The notes below the pieces were generated by a model. The model was not told where the DNA came from, searched no databases, and saw only the letters and a program-made list of their open reading frames with translations. Of a DNA stretch of 64,000 nucleotides, positions 9,134-17,611 are shown in pieces. This DNA is from DATAPD01 sp036265385. GTDB taxonomy: Bacteria > Acidobacteriota > Terriglobia > Terriglobales > Acidobacteriaceae. The stretch lies in the NCBI GenBank assembly GCA_036265385.1, contig DATAPD010000020.1, forward strand, positions 234,021 through 298,020, given 5' to 3'. Every line of letters begins with the position of its first letter. Within the stretch, counting starts at the first letter, position 1. Both the position numbers and the translations under genes were made by a program.

Positions 9134-10939
9134 CTATGCGCCTGCGACCACGGGATTGTTGGACGCAGCCGGTTTCGATGGTTTCTGGTGCAGCAGAGCC
9201 ACAATCTCCTGATATAACCGCGTTCGTGTCGAATAACGCTCGCTGGCTGACGTGATGTACCGAACATGAACCTCGACGCCTGAAGCTGTTGGTCTCAAGC
9301 TGATCGCAGGCGCAGCTGAAACAGCACCAATGCGCTCGCGATGAATCGCGTGCTTCCATTCTTCTTCGGCTTTGTGCGCATTGCCTTCCGTTGCATCGGT
9401 CACCATCTTCTGGATGGCGTCCAGAATGGGATAAGGATTTTGGGATGCGGGCACAAGGATCTGTAACTCGTCCCAGAGCCACTGCCCGCTGGTGGAGAAG
9501 TTGAAGAAGTGTCCTTCAATGGCGAAACCATTCGTGAACGCTACCTTGCGACCGGTTGGATGACCGGCATCATTCCAGTTCCCGGTTTCCAGCAATACGG
9601 TGCGAAATAGGCTGATCTCGATGACCTCACCGACAACGCCTTGAATTTCAACCCAATCGCCCACCCGAATGCCGTTCCGGCCCATCAGCACGAACCATCC
9701 AATGAAACCAACAATGAAGTCCTTTAACGCCACGGTCAGTCCGGCTCCAGCCAGACCTACTATGGTTGGCATCTGACTAGGCACACCAAACAACACGAAC
9801 AGGATGATCAGAACGCCCGCTACTTGCAGCGCAAAGCGGACCACCACACGTAAGGTTTTCAACCTTCGCCGATCCGAAATGAGATCGGCAAACATATGGT
9901 CGACCGCGAGGTTGGCCAAATACACGGCCATTACGATGAGGAGAATGTAAAGTGCAGATCGGATGATGCCATTGAAATTGGCCTTCTGGCTTGCTTGCAC
10001 GACTACCATCCAATTGCCATAAACGTCCGCCAAATCCTGATGATCTTGAATACGCTGATTCAAGGCGGCTAGATTTTTCTGATGTGCTGAAAGTCCGCGC
10101 AGACTTGCGAGCACGGTGTCATCGGAACTATCAGCAGAGGGTTTTATGTGAGGAGCATTTTCATTGGATTCCGCAGGTGCTGCCTTCACCTCCTCCAGTT
10201 TTTGCTGAAGGTGTTCGCGCTTCTGGAGTGCTGCATCGCGGGCCTGCTGCAAGCGAATCTTTTTGTCGCGCTGCGCGCGCCATGTGCTGAATCGTCCGAT
10301 AAGATTGTCCGATTCAACTGGCGCGTCCGGACCAGAGAAATTCATCTGTGCACGACTGGCATCAGCCTGCTGCTGGGCAGTTTGATATCTCGCAAACTGT
10401 CGCTGAATCCTACTCAACGGGTCCGCACCGGATCGCAGTAGGTCCGCCTTCGCAGCTTCCAGTTCATCCTTGTCCAGTTCCATTTGTGCTTGCAGGATGT
10501 TGAGCTGCTTCTGTGTCTCTTCCTCCGAGGCTTTCGCCTTGGCCGAACTCTTTTTTAGATCGTCAATAAGCTCTTGATCTGACTTGATCTGCGTCTCGGC
10601 TCGACTGACGCGTGCAAACAGCGCTTTCGCCTCCAGAGTCTGCGCAGCAGGACTGACAGCGGCTTCCCGCATCCCTTCGGTAAAAGCCAGATCAACGGCA
10701 TGATCAGCCAGGCGCAATGCCTGAAGGGCATAACGCTGCTCCTGCCGTCCTGAAGCAAGAGACAGCAGGGCCCTTGCATCTTGCACAGGCTGTTCATCTA
10801 CCAGAGGAGTCCGACGGGCTCGAATGGGTACAGACGAACCTGAATCGCGAGTTAAGACTAGCCCGACGATTGCGAGCGCTATAAAGCCAACCAGCGTGAA
10901 AACGACGATCCACTGGCGAGTTTTTAAAACCCACTTCAT
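9134..10939 (-). CDS. MscS-family mechanosensitive channel with long coiled-coil domain
   Basis: About 601 residues. An N-terminal membrane helix is followed by a long charged coiled-coil segment (roughly residues 90-290, rich in Glu, Lys, Gln), then several membrane helices and the MscS pore and beta domain (VGLAGAGLTVALKD, then GIRVGDWVEIQGVVGEV). This resembles the extended MscS channels with periplasmic coiled coils, which release solutes on osmotic downshift. I start at ATG 10939 because AAGG precedes it; an ATG at 10984 would add 15 residues. It converges with the preceding glycoside-hydrolase-like gene. Confidence 0.85.
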   Translation of the reverse strand: MKWVLKTRQWIVVFTLVGFIALAIVGLVLTRDSGSSVPIRARRTPLVDEQPVQDARALLSLASGRQEQRYALQALRLADHAVDLAFTEGMREAAVSPAAQTLEAKALFARVSRAETQIKSDQELIDDLKKSSAKAKASEEETQKQLNILQAQMELDKDELEAAKADLLRSGADPLSRIQRQFARYQTAQQQADASRAQMNFSGPDAPVESDNLIGRFSTWRAQRDKKIRLQQARDAALQKREHLQQKLEEVKAAPAESNENAPHIKPSADSSDDTVLASLRGLSAHQKNLAALNQRIQDHQDLADVYGNWMVVVQASQKANFNGIIRSALYILLIVMAVYLANLAVDHMFADLISDRRRLKTLRVVVRFALQVAGVLIILFVLFGVPSQMPTIVGLAGAGLTVALKDFIVGFIGWFVLMGRNGIRVGDWVEIQGVVGEVIEISLFRTVLLETGNWNDAGHPTGRKVAFTNGFAIEGHFFNFSTSGQWLWDELQILVPASQNPYPILDAIQKMVTDATEGNAHKAEEEWKHAIHRERIGAVSAAPAISLRPTASGVEVHVRYITSASERYSTRTRLYQEIVALLHQKPSKPAASNNPVVAGA

Positions 10940-11175
10940 GCAACAACCTTCAGAAAATATCGAGAGTCCGATTATATGAGGCACACGAGTGTGCCGTCGT
11001 TGTATCCAAGCGCAGTTGGGTTACTACCGGCATCTATGCAGTCATCGAAACTCGCGTTACGTATTCGATCGCAAATCGAGGCTATTTTGATGATCCGACG
11101 AGGGGCGAACTCGAAACTCCGTAAAGAGAGTCTGGAGATGAATCGCGCTAATCCGCTGGGCCAGCTAAGAAAATT

Positions 11176-11252
11176 TGGGGTGGGAGACGGGAATCGAACC
11201 CGCAACATCCGGAGCCACAGTCCGGTGCTCTGCCGGTTGAGCTACTCCCACC
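11176..11252 (-). tRNA. tRNA-His (GTG)
   Basis: On the minus strand the sequence folds into a full cloverleaf. The acceptor stem is GTGGGAG/CTCCCAC with the extra G-1 opposite C73 that marks histidine tRNAs. The anticodon loop is CTGTGGC (anticodon GTG) on the stem CCGGA/TCCGG, and the T arm is GCGGG-TTCGATT-CCCGT. The 3' CCA is encoded. Confidence 0.97.
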
Positions 11253-11303
11253 AGGATCTCAAAATTATATCAACGGATTCGATCGCGCGTTAGATCGGGC
11301 CCG

Positions 11304-11909
11304 CTATTCTGCCGAATAAACAACCTGGTTCTGTTCTATTTCCGAAGGTTGCGATGGCATGGGCCGCGCATTCATTCCGTACTGGTAACCCTTGTCGAAG
11401 GCTTGGATATTGAGGTCCCGAAAGTGGGACGGCACGGAATCGGCAACCGCTTTCCTCACTGCGCTTGGGTCGAGCAATCGTGTTACAGCCGCGAAAAATC
11501 CGACCATAACGATATTCAGCACCATCCGTTTGCCGAGTTCTTCAGCAAGGCGCGTAGCGGGTACGCTATACACTCTGGTCTGGCGAGGAATGTCCGTTAC
11601 CCGCACCAGGTCTTGTTCCACAACCAGAATTCCGCCCTCTTTCAATTCGGGTACAAACTTTCCGTAAGCTTCCTGCGACATCACGACGAGAATGTCCGGC
11701 TGCGTCACGTAGGGATACAGCACTGGGGAATCCGACAAAATCAGTTGTGCACTGCAGGCGCCCCCGCGCGCTTCTGGCCCAAAACTTTGCGTCATCGTGG
11801 CGAACTCGCCCTGATGAATTGAAGCCGCTTTCCCCAGTACAATCGCCGATAGAATTACACCCTGCCCGCCAAATCCGGCAATGCGAACCTCGGTCAGCTG
11901 CATACACAC
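11304..11909 (-). CDS. korC: 2-oxoacid:ferredoxin oxidoreductase, gamma subunit
   Basis: A 201-residue gamma subunit of the 2-oxoacid:acceptor oxidoreductase family, recognised from the opening EVRIAGFGGQGVILSAIVLGKAA and the segment TMTQSFGPEARGGACSA. Together with the alpha, beta and ferredoxin-like subunits upstream it would catalyse CoA-dependent oxidative decarboxylation of a 2-oxoacid, most likely 2-oxoglutarate, reducing ferredoxin. It overlaps the beta-subunit gene by 16 bases and is the last gene of the korDABC operon. The 2-oxoglutarate assignment rests on the D-A-B-C order and sequence flavour, so related substrates remain possible. Confidence 0.88.
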   Translation of the reverse strand: MCMQLTEVRIAGFGGQGVILSAIVLGKAASIHQGEFATMTQSFGPEARGGACSAQLILSDSPVLYPYVTQPDILVVMSQEAYGKFVPELKEGGILVVEQDLVRVTDIPRQTRVYSVPATRLAEELGKRMVLNIVMVGFFAAVTRLLDPSAVRKAVADSVPSHFRDLNIQAFDKGYQYGMNARPMPSQPSEIEQNQVVYSAE

Positions 11910-12754
11910 TCCGTCTCTTCCACGTAACGCTCGCCTAGCGATTCATGCATTCGCGCTCGAAACAGGCTCTGGTAGTCCGGCCGGTCTCGATCCACAAATT
12001 TGCCCACCACGATCTCGCCCGTCATTGTTAGTCCAACTTCGTTGGTCGGTGCGCCGTGCCGCACTTTGCTTTTTTCCTTGTAGTACTTCATGGTGTCCAA
12101 GCCATCGCCGAGTTTGTTACGCCGCTGGTAAAGCGTCGGACATGGCGAGATGACTTCGATAAACGAAAATCCCTTTTTCTGGAATGCCTCTCCGATTGAT
12201 CTCGCTAACTGCCGTACGTGAAAAGTGGTCCAGCGTGCGACGTACACTGCTCCGGCCGCTTCAACAAGATGAGGAAGATTAAACGCCGGTTCGCAGGTTC
12301 CGTAAGGTGATGTCGACGTGATTGCGTGATCCGGAGTGGTGGGCGCAGTCTGCCCGCCCGTCATCGCATAAATCAAGTTGTTAACGCAAATCACCTTAAG
12401 ATCAATATTTCTGCGTGCCGCGTGGATCAGGTGGTTTCCACCGATCGCAGACAGGTCTCCATCACCGGAATACACGACCACGTTCAACTTTGGATTTGCC
12501 AGTTTCAACCCAGTCGCGAACGGAATCGCGCGTCCATGTGTGGTGTGGAACGAATCCAGTTTCACGTAACCAGCCACTCGCCCGGTGCAACCAATCCCGG
12601 ACACAAGGGCCAGTGACTTCAAGTCCACTTTTGACTCGATCAACGCCCGAGAAAAGCAGTTGACCGTTGTTCCAATTCCGCATCCCGGACACCAGATATG
12701 CGGCATGCGGTCGGTGCGCAGGAACGGTTCGACGGGATTGATAGCGAGACTCAT
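11894..12754 (-). CDS. korB: 2-oxoacid:ferredoxin oxidoreductase, beta (TPP) subunit
   Basis: A 286-residue beta subunit. The CPGCG motif near residue 22 supplies cysteines typical of Kor/Vor beta subunits. The thiamine-diphosphate motif GDGDLSAIGGNH ends about 20 residues later in VNN, as expected for the GDG-X(n)-NN Mg-TPP site. This subunit binds TPP and carries out decarboxylation. The start overlaps the alpha gene by four bases, giving tight translational coupling. Confidence 0.9.
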   Translation of the reverse strand: MSLAINPVEPFLRTDRMPHIWCPGCGIGTTVNCFSRALIESKVDLKSLALVSGIGCTGRVAGYVKLDSFHTTHGRAIPFATGLKLANPKLNVVVYSGDGDLSAIGGNHLIHAARRNIDLKVICVNNLIYAMTGGQTAPTTPDHAITSTSPYGTCEPAFNLPHLVEAAGAVYVARWTTFHVRQLARSIGEAFQKKGFSFIEVISPCPTLYQRRNKLGDGLDTMKYYKEKSKVRHGAPTNEVGLTMTGEIVVGKFVDRDRPDYQSLFRARMHESLGERYVEETECVCS

Positions 12755-13908
12755 CGGCTGGCCTCCACGATCGCTTTCACAATGTCCTCTGGACGATGCA
12801 CGCTTCCGCCTGCGTGTGGAACGAGGTACGTATTCGCCTGCCCAGCAGCGGCTCGATCCACCTCACGCACCATCTGGCCGAGATTGAGTTCAGGAACAAC
12901 GAATGCCTTCGTTTTACTTGCGAGTTCCTGAATGCGTTTTTCTGGGAAGGGCCAGACCGTGATCAGCCGAAATTTGCCCACTTTCAGCCCCTGGGCGCGA
13001 GCGAGGTCGATAGCACGTTGGGCAACCCTCGAAGTAATTCCGTAAGACACGACAATCACATCTGCATCATCCACATTCTCTTCTTCAAACAATGCGATGT
13101 GGTCAGCCGCCGTTCGTATTTTCTCTTGCAGGCGACGCACCAACGTGTCCTGCGTCTGTGGCGTCATGTTCGGATATCCGCGCTCATCGTGCGTCAATCC
13201 AGTGACATGAAATTTGTAACCTTCGCCCGCATGTGCCATCTCTGGCACCATGTCGCCATTAGTGCGGTACGGGAGATATTCTTCAGCCGGTTTTCGCGTG
13301 TGCTTGCGTGGCACAACTTCTATCTGCTCTGCCGCTGGAATAACAACTTTCTCCGTCATGTGCCCGACAACTTCGTCCATCATGAACATCACCGGGACAC
13401 GGAACTCTTCGGCAAAGTTGAATGCTTTTACCGTCAGATCGAAACATTCCTGCGGCGAGTTCGGACACAAAGCGATGATCTCGTAATCGCCATGCGATCC
13501 CCACCGAGCCTGCATCATGTCTGCTTGTGCCGGAAGGGTTGGCAAGCCTGTGGACGGACCTCCACGTTGCACGTCTACGAATACGCATGGCGTTTCCGTC
13601 ATTGCTGCGTACCCAATGTGTTCCATCATGAGCGAGAAGCCGGGCCCGGACGTAACCGTAAAAGCCTTTGCTCCGCCCCACACTGCACCCTGCAGCGTGA
13701 TTGAGGCAGCCAGTTCGTCTTCCATCTGGATGAAACTGCCGCCTACTGTAGGCACGCGTGCCGCAAAACGTTCCACCACTTCTGTCGATGGTGTAATCGG
13801 ATATCCCGAGGCGAACCGTGCTCCCGCCGCCAGGGCACCTTCACAGCAGGCGTGATCGCCATCCAGAAAGTGCGTTCCTGTGAGAACTCCCCGCGGATCG
13901 GCCTTCAT
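12751..13908 (-). CDS. korA: 2-oxoacid:ferredoxin oxidoreductase, alpha subunit
   Basis: A 385-residue alpha subunit containing the pyrimidine-binding domain: GYPITPSTEV near residue 35, the ME-D-E segment QMEDELAAS and the SGPGFSLM motif around 86-94. A second transketolase-like domain II covers the C-terminal third (DADVIVVSYGITSRVAQRAI). It forms the substrate and CoA site with the beta subunit. It overlaps the ferredoxin gene upstream by four bases. Confidence 0.9.
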   Translation of the reverse strand: MKADPRGVLTGTHFLDGDHACCEGALAAGARFASGYPITPSTEVVERFAARVPTVGGSFIQMEDELAASITLQGAVWGGAKAFTVTSGPGFSLMMEHIGYAAMTETPCVFVDVQRGGPSTGLPTLPAQADMMQARWGSHGDYEIIALCPNSPQECFDLTVKAFNFAEEFRVPVMFMMDEVVGHMTEKVVIPAAEQIEVVPRKHTRKPAEEYLPYRTNGDMVPEMAHAGEGYKFHVTGLTHDERGYPNMTPQTQDTLVRRLQEKIRTAADHIALFEEENVDDADVIVVSYGITSRVAQRAIDLARAQGLKVGKFRLITVWPFPEKRIQELASKTKAFVVPELNLGQMVREVDRAAAGQANTYLVPHAGGSVHRPEDIVKAIVEASR

Positions 13909-14177
13909 GACTTGCTCCCTTCCGCTTCTTTAGTAGGCGTCGGAAGCCGATATCCATAGATTGCAAAATCAGGGCAGTACATGCCACAGAGGTCGCAACC
14001 ACTGCACTTCTCCGGTGCAACCACGTGTGGCGGATGATAGCCCTTCGAGTTAAATGCCGAGGAGAGTTCCAACACCTTGGTCGGACAGAACTCCACGCAA
14101 AAGCCGCACGCCTTGCAGCGCTCAACCACAATCGAGACGCGTCCCTTAGCCAAATCAACCCCCACGGGCAGGACCAT
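13905..14177 (-). CDS. korD: 2x[4Fe-4S] ferredoxin-like delta subunit of 2-oxoacid oxidoreductase
   Basis: A 90-residue protein with two CxxCxxCxxxCP clusters: CKACGFCVEFCP and CSGCDLCGMYCP, the standard bacterial-type double [4Fe-4S] ferredoxin layout. It is the first gene of the kor operon and would pass electrons from the TPP site to external ferredoxin. A CRP-like palindrome lies 44 bases upstream of its start. Confidence 0.9.
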   Translation of the reverse strand: MVLPVGVDLAKGRVSIVVERCKACGFCVEFCPTKVLELSSAFNSKGYHPPHVVAPEKCSGCDLCGMYCPDFAIYGYRLPTPTKEAEGSKS

Positions 14178-14220
14178 TTACCCGACTATGGACATTATCC
14201 GTGGCGGTGTCGCATAAGGG

Positions 14221-14236
14221 TGTGATGTTGGTCACG
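14221..14236. promoter_or_regulatory. CRP/FNR-like palindrome upstream of korDABC
   Basis: The sequence TGTGATGTTGGTCACG matches the TGTGA-N6-TCACA class of Crp/Fnr-family sites at nine of ten defined positions. It lies 44 bases before the korD start codon in the otherwise empty upstream region, a sensible place for an operator. No obvious -35/-10 pair could be assigned beside it, so function is inferred. Confidence 0.4.
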
Positions 14237-14274
14237 TGCGCCTGTGAGCCATGCACGTCGAGCCGATCTCGAAC

Positions 14275-14304
14275 AGATAAAAAGAGGCCTGTTCTTTACA
14301 GGCC
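14275..14304 (-). terminator. Rho-independent terminator after the sagB operon
   Basis: On the minus strand there is a perfect 7-bp stem GGCCTGT/ACAGGCC with a five-base loop, followed by CTTTTTAT. It lies downstream of the receptor remnant and the sagB-osmoprotectant operon, and upstream of korD, so it separates the two minus-strand transcripts. Confidence 0.75.
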
Positions 14305-14320
14305 ACCGAAGCTTCACGTT

Positions 14321-14523
14321 TTAGATGTTTCTCTGGAAGGTGATGCTTGCCTTCAGCTTGATCAGCCTTAGCGAAGCGTCTCCGCCAGGAATAAACCAAG
14401 AATCATGGTTGGAGTATTCACTGCCGAGATGATGGTTCCGAACTGACTCGGATTCGCGATGTCCACTACCGGTTGATCGAAGTTCGGGTAGTTGAACACA
14501 TTGAAGAACTCTGATGCGCCAAA
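14321..14523 (-). pseudogene. Frameshifted C-terminal remnant of an Oar-like TonB-dependent receptor
   Basis: The minus strand just after the sagB stop encodes SEFFNVFNYPNFDQP and QFGTIISAVNTPTMILG, the standard end of acidobacterial TonB-dependent receptors. Then, one frame over, GGDASLRLIKLKASITF runs to a stop at 14321, again typical of the last beta strand. A single-base loss around 14378-14388 joins the two. Only the last 65 or so codons survive, with no start, so this is a decayed gene piece. It explains why a terminator sits here, at the natural end of the lost gene. Confidence 0.75.
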
Positions 14524-14524
14524 G

Positions 14525-16072
14525 TCAGACTAGGCCCTGCGATCGCAAAGACTTTCCAATTGCAACAAGAAAGATCGCGCTCTTTCCTCTGGCTTCCGGC
14601 GAGAAGAAATTGATGACGTCGTCGTCGTAGAAAGTCAGTCCAGTTGCGCCCAGCCCTTGTGCATATGCGGACAGATACAATTTTCCTCCAATAATTCCAG
14701 CTTCTAACTGCGCAATCCTGTAGCCGCGATTTCCGAAACGCGAGAGAATGCTGCCTAGATCGGCCAGAAAAAAGATATCGACGGCAGCGTCCGCGGGTAG
14801 TTGTTGTTCCAGCCCAAGATAGCCAGCTTCTTGCCTAAAATTGCCAGCCTTCAGCAATTCGAGCTTTTGCTTTTTCGGCGAAAAGAAGTATGCGCCTGCC
14901 GGCAATCCATCCACGTTGTTCACGATCAGATATAGATCGTTCAACAGAGCACCATACGGCTCAAGAAAATCTGCTGGAATACCCCGAGTCGAACTCTCGA
15001 GAATCGTCGAGAGCTGCTGCAGGGAAATCGAATCGCGCGAAAAGTGACGCGTTGAGCCCCGACGCTGGATAACTTGCTCGATAGTATCGGTCGACCGCGA
15101 TTTCTCGGAAATTGGGGAAAGTGGCCTCTCTAATCCCGCATTCGGGCGCGGTGATTTTTGGAAGGGACTGCCCTCACGCCAGGCGGCAACCTCATCGAGT
15201 GAAAGCGAAGACGCGGTGTGCATTTGCCGCATGGCGGGATAATCCACTTCGTCTTTGGAGTACGGCACAGTTGATAATCGAAGAGGCTCCAGGTGTTTCT
15301 CGGAGACTGGCACTTTGCCACTCATTTTGCCTAGGGCGACCATCGAGAAAGCAACTTCCTCAGATGTGTCGATGTCGAGCAACCGATTAATTTCCGAATC
15401 GGCAAAGCCGGTGATGACGCGTGTCGGCAATCCCATTGACGTCCCGACTGCGAGCATGTTGGCCAGAATCGTTCCGTTGTCCCAGCCAAAGTGTCTGTAT
15501 GTTCGAGAACGGTATTTCCAAGCATTCCGCCAATACACGCCGGTGCAAATCACGATCACTGGCGCACGCGCAACGGTCTTATCTTCGCCACTGGCTCGGG
15601 TGACAACGTCTCGATAGTCGCCACCTCGCAACAACCGCAATCCGAACTCTGCTGCTCCGAAGTGGTACACCCCTGCGGCCAGCCCCGGTAATTCTGCGCA
15701 GACAATATAGAGTTCAATTTCATACAGAGCCCCCGTACACGCGGCGGCTCTGAAAAATACTTCTCCTCCGGGATACTTCTTGCTCTTGGTTACTCCTGCT
15801 GAAAGAAACAACAGCTGTGCCAACGCGTCGAGGTCCGGAATCGCTTTGCCCTTCACTTTCGCCGAACCCGAAGTAATGGCTGACAAAGCCGAAACTCCGG
15901 TTTGACGCAGGTCTCGTGGCAGCCTCATCACTTCAAGTGTCGGATAAATCTTGAAAAGCAGTGGCTTGTTCTGCCAATCCAGAAGATGCGGATGAGCGCG
16001 GAGGCTTAAATACGAATGCTTCGTTCCATTGTGATATTTCAACGCCGCATCCAGGTCACGATTGCGGCTCAA
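14525..16072 (-). CDS. Tandem SagB/ThcOx-type nitroreductase-family dehydrogenase
   Basis: A 515-residue protein made of two nitroreductase-fold domains of the SagB/ThcOx type (roughly residues 60-270 and 330-510). Features include RAAACTGALYEIELYIV and the GLPTRVITGFAD segment in the first domain, and SSTRGIPADFLEPYGALLNDLYLIV and EAGIIGGKLYLSA in the second. SagB enzymes are FMN-dependent azoline oxidases in thiazole/oxazole-modified peptide pathways, but no YcaO cyclodehydratase or precursor peptide is visible nearby. Its start overlaps the stop of the osmoprotectant-binding protein gene by four bases, so it is co-translated with an ABC transporter. The reaction is unknown. Confidence 0.8.
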   Translation of the reverse strand: MSRNRDLDAALKYHNGTKHSYLSLRAHPHLLDWQNKPLLFKIYPTLEVMRLPRDLRQTGVSALSAITSGSAKVKGKAIPDLDALAQLLFLSAGVTKSKKYPGGEVFFRAAACTGALYEIELYIVCAELPGLAAGVYHFGAAEFGLRLLRGGDYRDVVTRASGEDKTVARAPVIVICTGVYWRNAWKYRSRTYRHFGWDNGTILANMLAVGTSMGLPTRVITGFADSEINRLLDIDTSEEVAFSMVALGKMSGKVPVSEKHLEPLRLSTVPYSKDEVDYPAMRQMHTASSLSLDEVAAWREGSPFQKSPRPNAGLERPLSPISEKSRSTDTIEQVIQRRGSTRHFSRDSISLQQLSTILESSTRGIPADFLEPYGALLNDLYLIVNNVDGLPAGAYFFSPKKQKLELLKAGNFRQEAGYLGLEQQLPADAAVDIFFLADLGSILSRFGNRGYRIAQLEAGIIGGKLYLSAYAQGLGATGLTFYDDDVINFFSPEARGKSAIFLVAIGKSLRSQGLV

Positions 16073-16962
16073 TGGGCCAACCCTTTCTTTTGTAGGAATT
16101 CGTGGGCCACTTCCTTTACGTCTCGATGTTGACCATCCACGGCGAAATTGAGCGCTTGCATATCGGTATCCGAAATCTTACCGCCAAGTTGCTCGAGTGC
16201 TTGTCGGATTTCGGGATGACGGTCCAGAGTTTCTTTCCGAATCACTGGCACCGCTTCGTATGGAGGGAAGTAATGCTTGTCGTCTTCCAGCACGAAAAGG
16301 TCGAGAGCCGGAATCAAGCCGTCCGTTGTGTTGCCCGCAATCAAGTCAACCTGCCGATCTTTCAGCGCACGGGTGAGCAGCCCTAAATCCATAATGCGCG
16401 GCTTGTCGGCAAACCGTAACCCGTAGGTTGAGACCAATCCCTTGTAACCGTCCGGACGCTCCATAAACTCGTAGCCAAAGCCTGCTCGCCACTGGGGTGT
16501 GTACGTCGCGGCTTGCGAGATTGTCTTCAATCCCAGCTTCCGCGCATCTTCTCCACGAACTTCCATTGCGAAGGTGTCATCGAATCCCAGTGGAGGACCA
16601 AGCGCCAGATTAAATTGTTTCGCATAAGCTTTTTCAACTGCCTCATACACTTCCTTTCTGTCCCCCTGGGGCGGCTGCTTCAACACGGCGGTCAGGGCCG
16701 TGCCGGTGTACTCCGGGTAGATGTCGATGCGTCCCGCAATGATGGCTTGGTGCGCAATGAATGTTCCCGCGAGATAAAAACGTCGATCGACAGGAAGGTG
16801 CGTCGTGTTCTCGATTTGCTGAGCGAGAATCTCTCCAAGGATGATTTGCTCAGTGAAGTTCTTGCAACCGATTACGATTTGATTTTTACGGCCGGAAGCA
16901 CATCCGTTCAGGACCAGCAAGGCCGTCGCGATCGTAAGGATCCAGATTCGTTTCACGCACAA
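16069..16962 (-). CDS. Osmoprotectant-type ABC transporter substrate-binding lipoprotein
   Basis: A 297-residue OpuAC-family (type II periplasmic) binding protein. The lipobox LLVLNGC marks the lipidation cysteine near residue 21. The mature part begins IVIGCKNFTEQIILGEILA, the hallmark of glycine betaine/carnitine/choline binding proteins such as OsmX/OpuCC/YehZ. YPEYTGTAL and the closing HEFLQKKGL are also typical. It would bind a quaternary amine or related compatible solute and deliver it to the permease encoded 16 bases upstream. The exact ligand is uncertain. Confidence 0.88.
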   Translation of the reverse strand: MCVKRIWILTIATALLVLNGCASGRKNQIVIGCKNFTEQIILGEILAQQIENTTHLPVDRRFYLAGTFIAHQAIIAGRIDIYPEYTGTALTAVLKQPPQGDRKEVYEAVEKAYAKQFNLALGPPLGFDDTFAMEVRGEDARKLGLKTISQAATYTPQWRAGFGYEFMERPDGYKGLVSTYGLRFADKPRIMDLGLLTRALKDRQVDLIAGNTTDGLIPALDLFVLEDDKHYFPPYEAVPVIRKETLDRHPEIRQALEQLGGKISDTDMQALNFAVDGQHRDVKEVAHEFLQKKGLAH

Positions 16963-16978
16963 ATCCCGTTTTGCGGGC

Positions 16979-17611
16979 TTACCGTGGACTCAAGCGATGT
17001 TCCAACCACCCCAAACTCCAATCCGCCAAGATCGCAAGAAGAGCAGCAGGGACCGCCCCCGCCAGGATGACCGAGTTATTCACCATGCTCAGGCCACGAA
17101 AAATCAGTTCCCCCAGTCCCCCCGCGCCGATGGCTGCGGCGATCGTAGCCAAACCCACGCACAAAACTGTCGCCACGCGCACACCCGCAAGAATCACGCC
17201 GAGCGCAAGAGGAAGTTCAACCTGCCACAAGAGTTGCCGATCCGTCATACCCATGCCGCGTCCTGCCTCGACGACGGCGGGATCCACTCCTTTGATTCCC
17301 GTATACGTATTTCGGATCAGTGGCAGCAAAGCGTAGAGAGTGAGTGCGAGAATTGCCAGTCGGCTTGCACGCACTCCCAGCCAAGGTGTCGGCAGAAGAA
17401 ATCCGAACAATGCGAGGCTTGGAATCGTCTGGATGACATTCGCGGTGCCGAGCACGACTTTGCTCAGCCGCGGCACTCGCGTGATCAAAATCCCGAGTGG
17501 AAGCCCGACCAGGACTGCGAAGAAAATCGAGGCGCCGACAAGCCAGAGATGTTCCAGTGTGAGTTCTAGAACCTGCGATCGATTCTGAATGAGAAACTGC
17601 CAGAAGTTCAT
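16979..17611 (-). CDS. Osmoprotectant-type ABC transporter permease
   Basis: A 210-residue inner-membrane permease with about five hydrophobic segments and the coupling motif EAGRGMGMTDRQLLWQVELPLAL (EAA loop). It matches the OpuCB/OsmW/OsmY family. The N-terminal TLEHLWLVGASIFFAVLVGLPLGI is characteristic. A single permease gene is present, so the transporter is probably a homodimer in the membrane. It overlaps the ATPase gene by four bases. Confidence 0.9.
   Translation of the reverse strand: MNFWQFLIQNRSQVLELTLEHLWLVGASIFFAVLVGLPLGILITRVPRLSKVVLGTANVIQTIPSLALFGFLLPTPWLGVRASRLAILALTLYALLPLIRNTYTGIKGVDPAVVEAGRGMGMTDRQLLWQVELPLALGVILAGVRVATVLCVGLATIAAAIGAGGLGELIFRGLSMVNNSVILAGAVPAALLAILADWSLGWLEHRLSPR

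Noticed and set aside
11186..11293. Plus-strand frame starting MGDGNRTRN near the tRNA-His
   Set aside because: It is the antisense translation of the tRNA-His gene, a well-known kind of false protein call.
12796..13704. 302-codon plus-strand open frame opposite korA
   Set aside because: Antisense shadow of a gene with clear motifs; the composition is unusual (Cys, His, Arg-rich).
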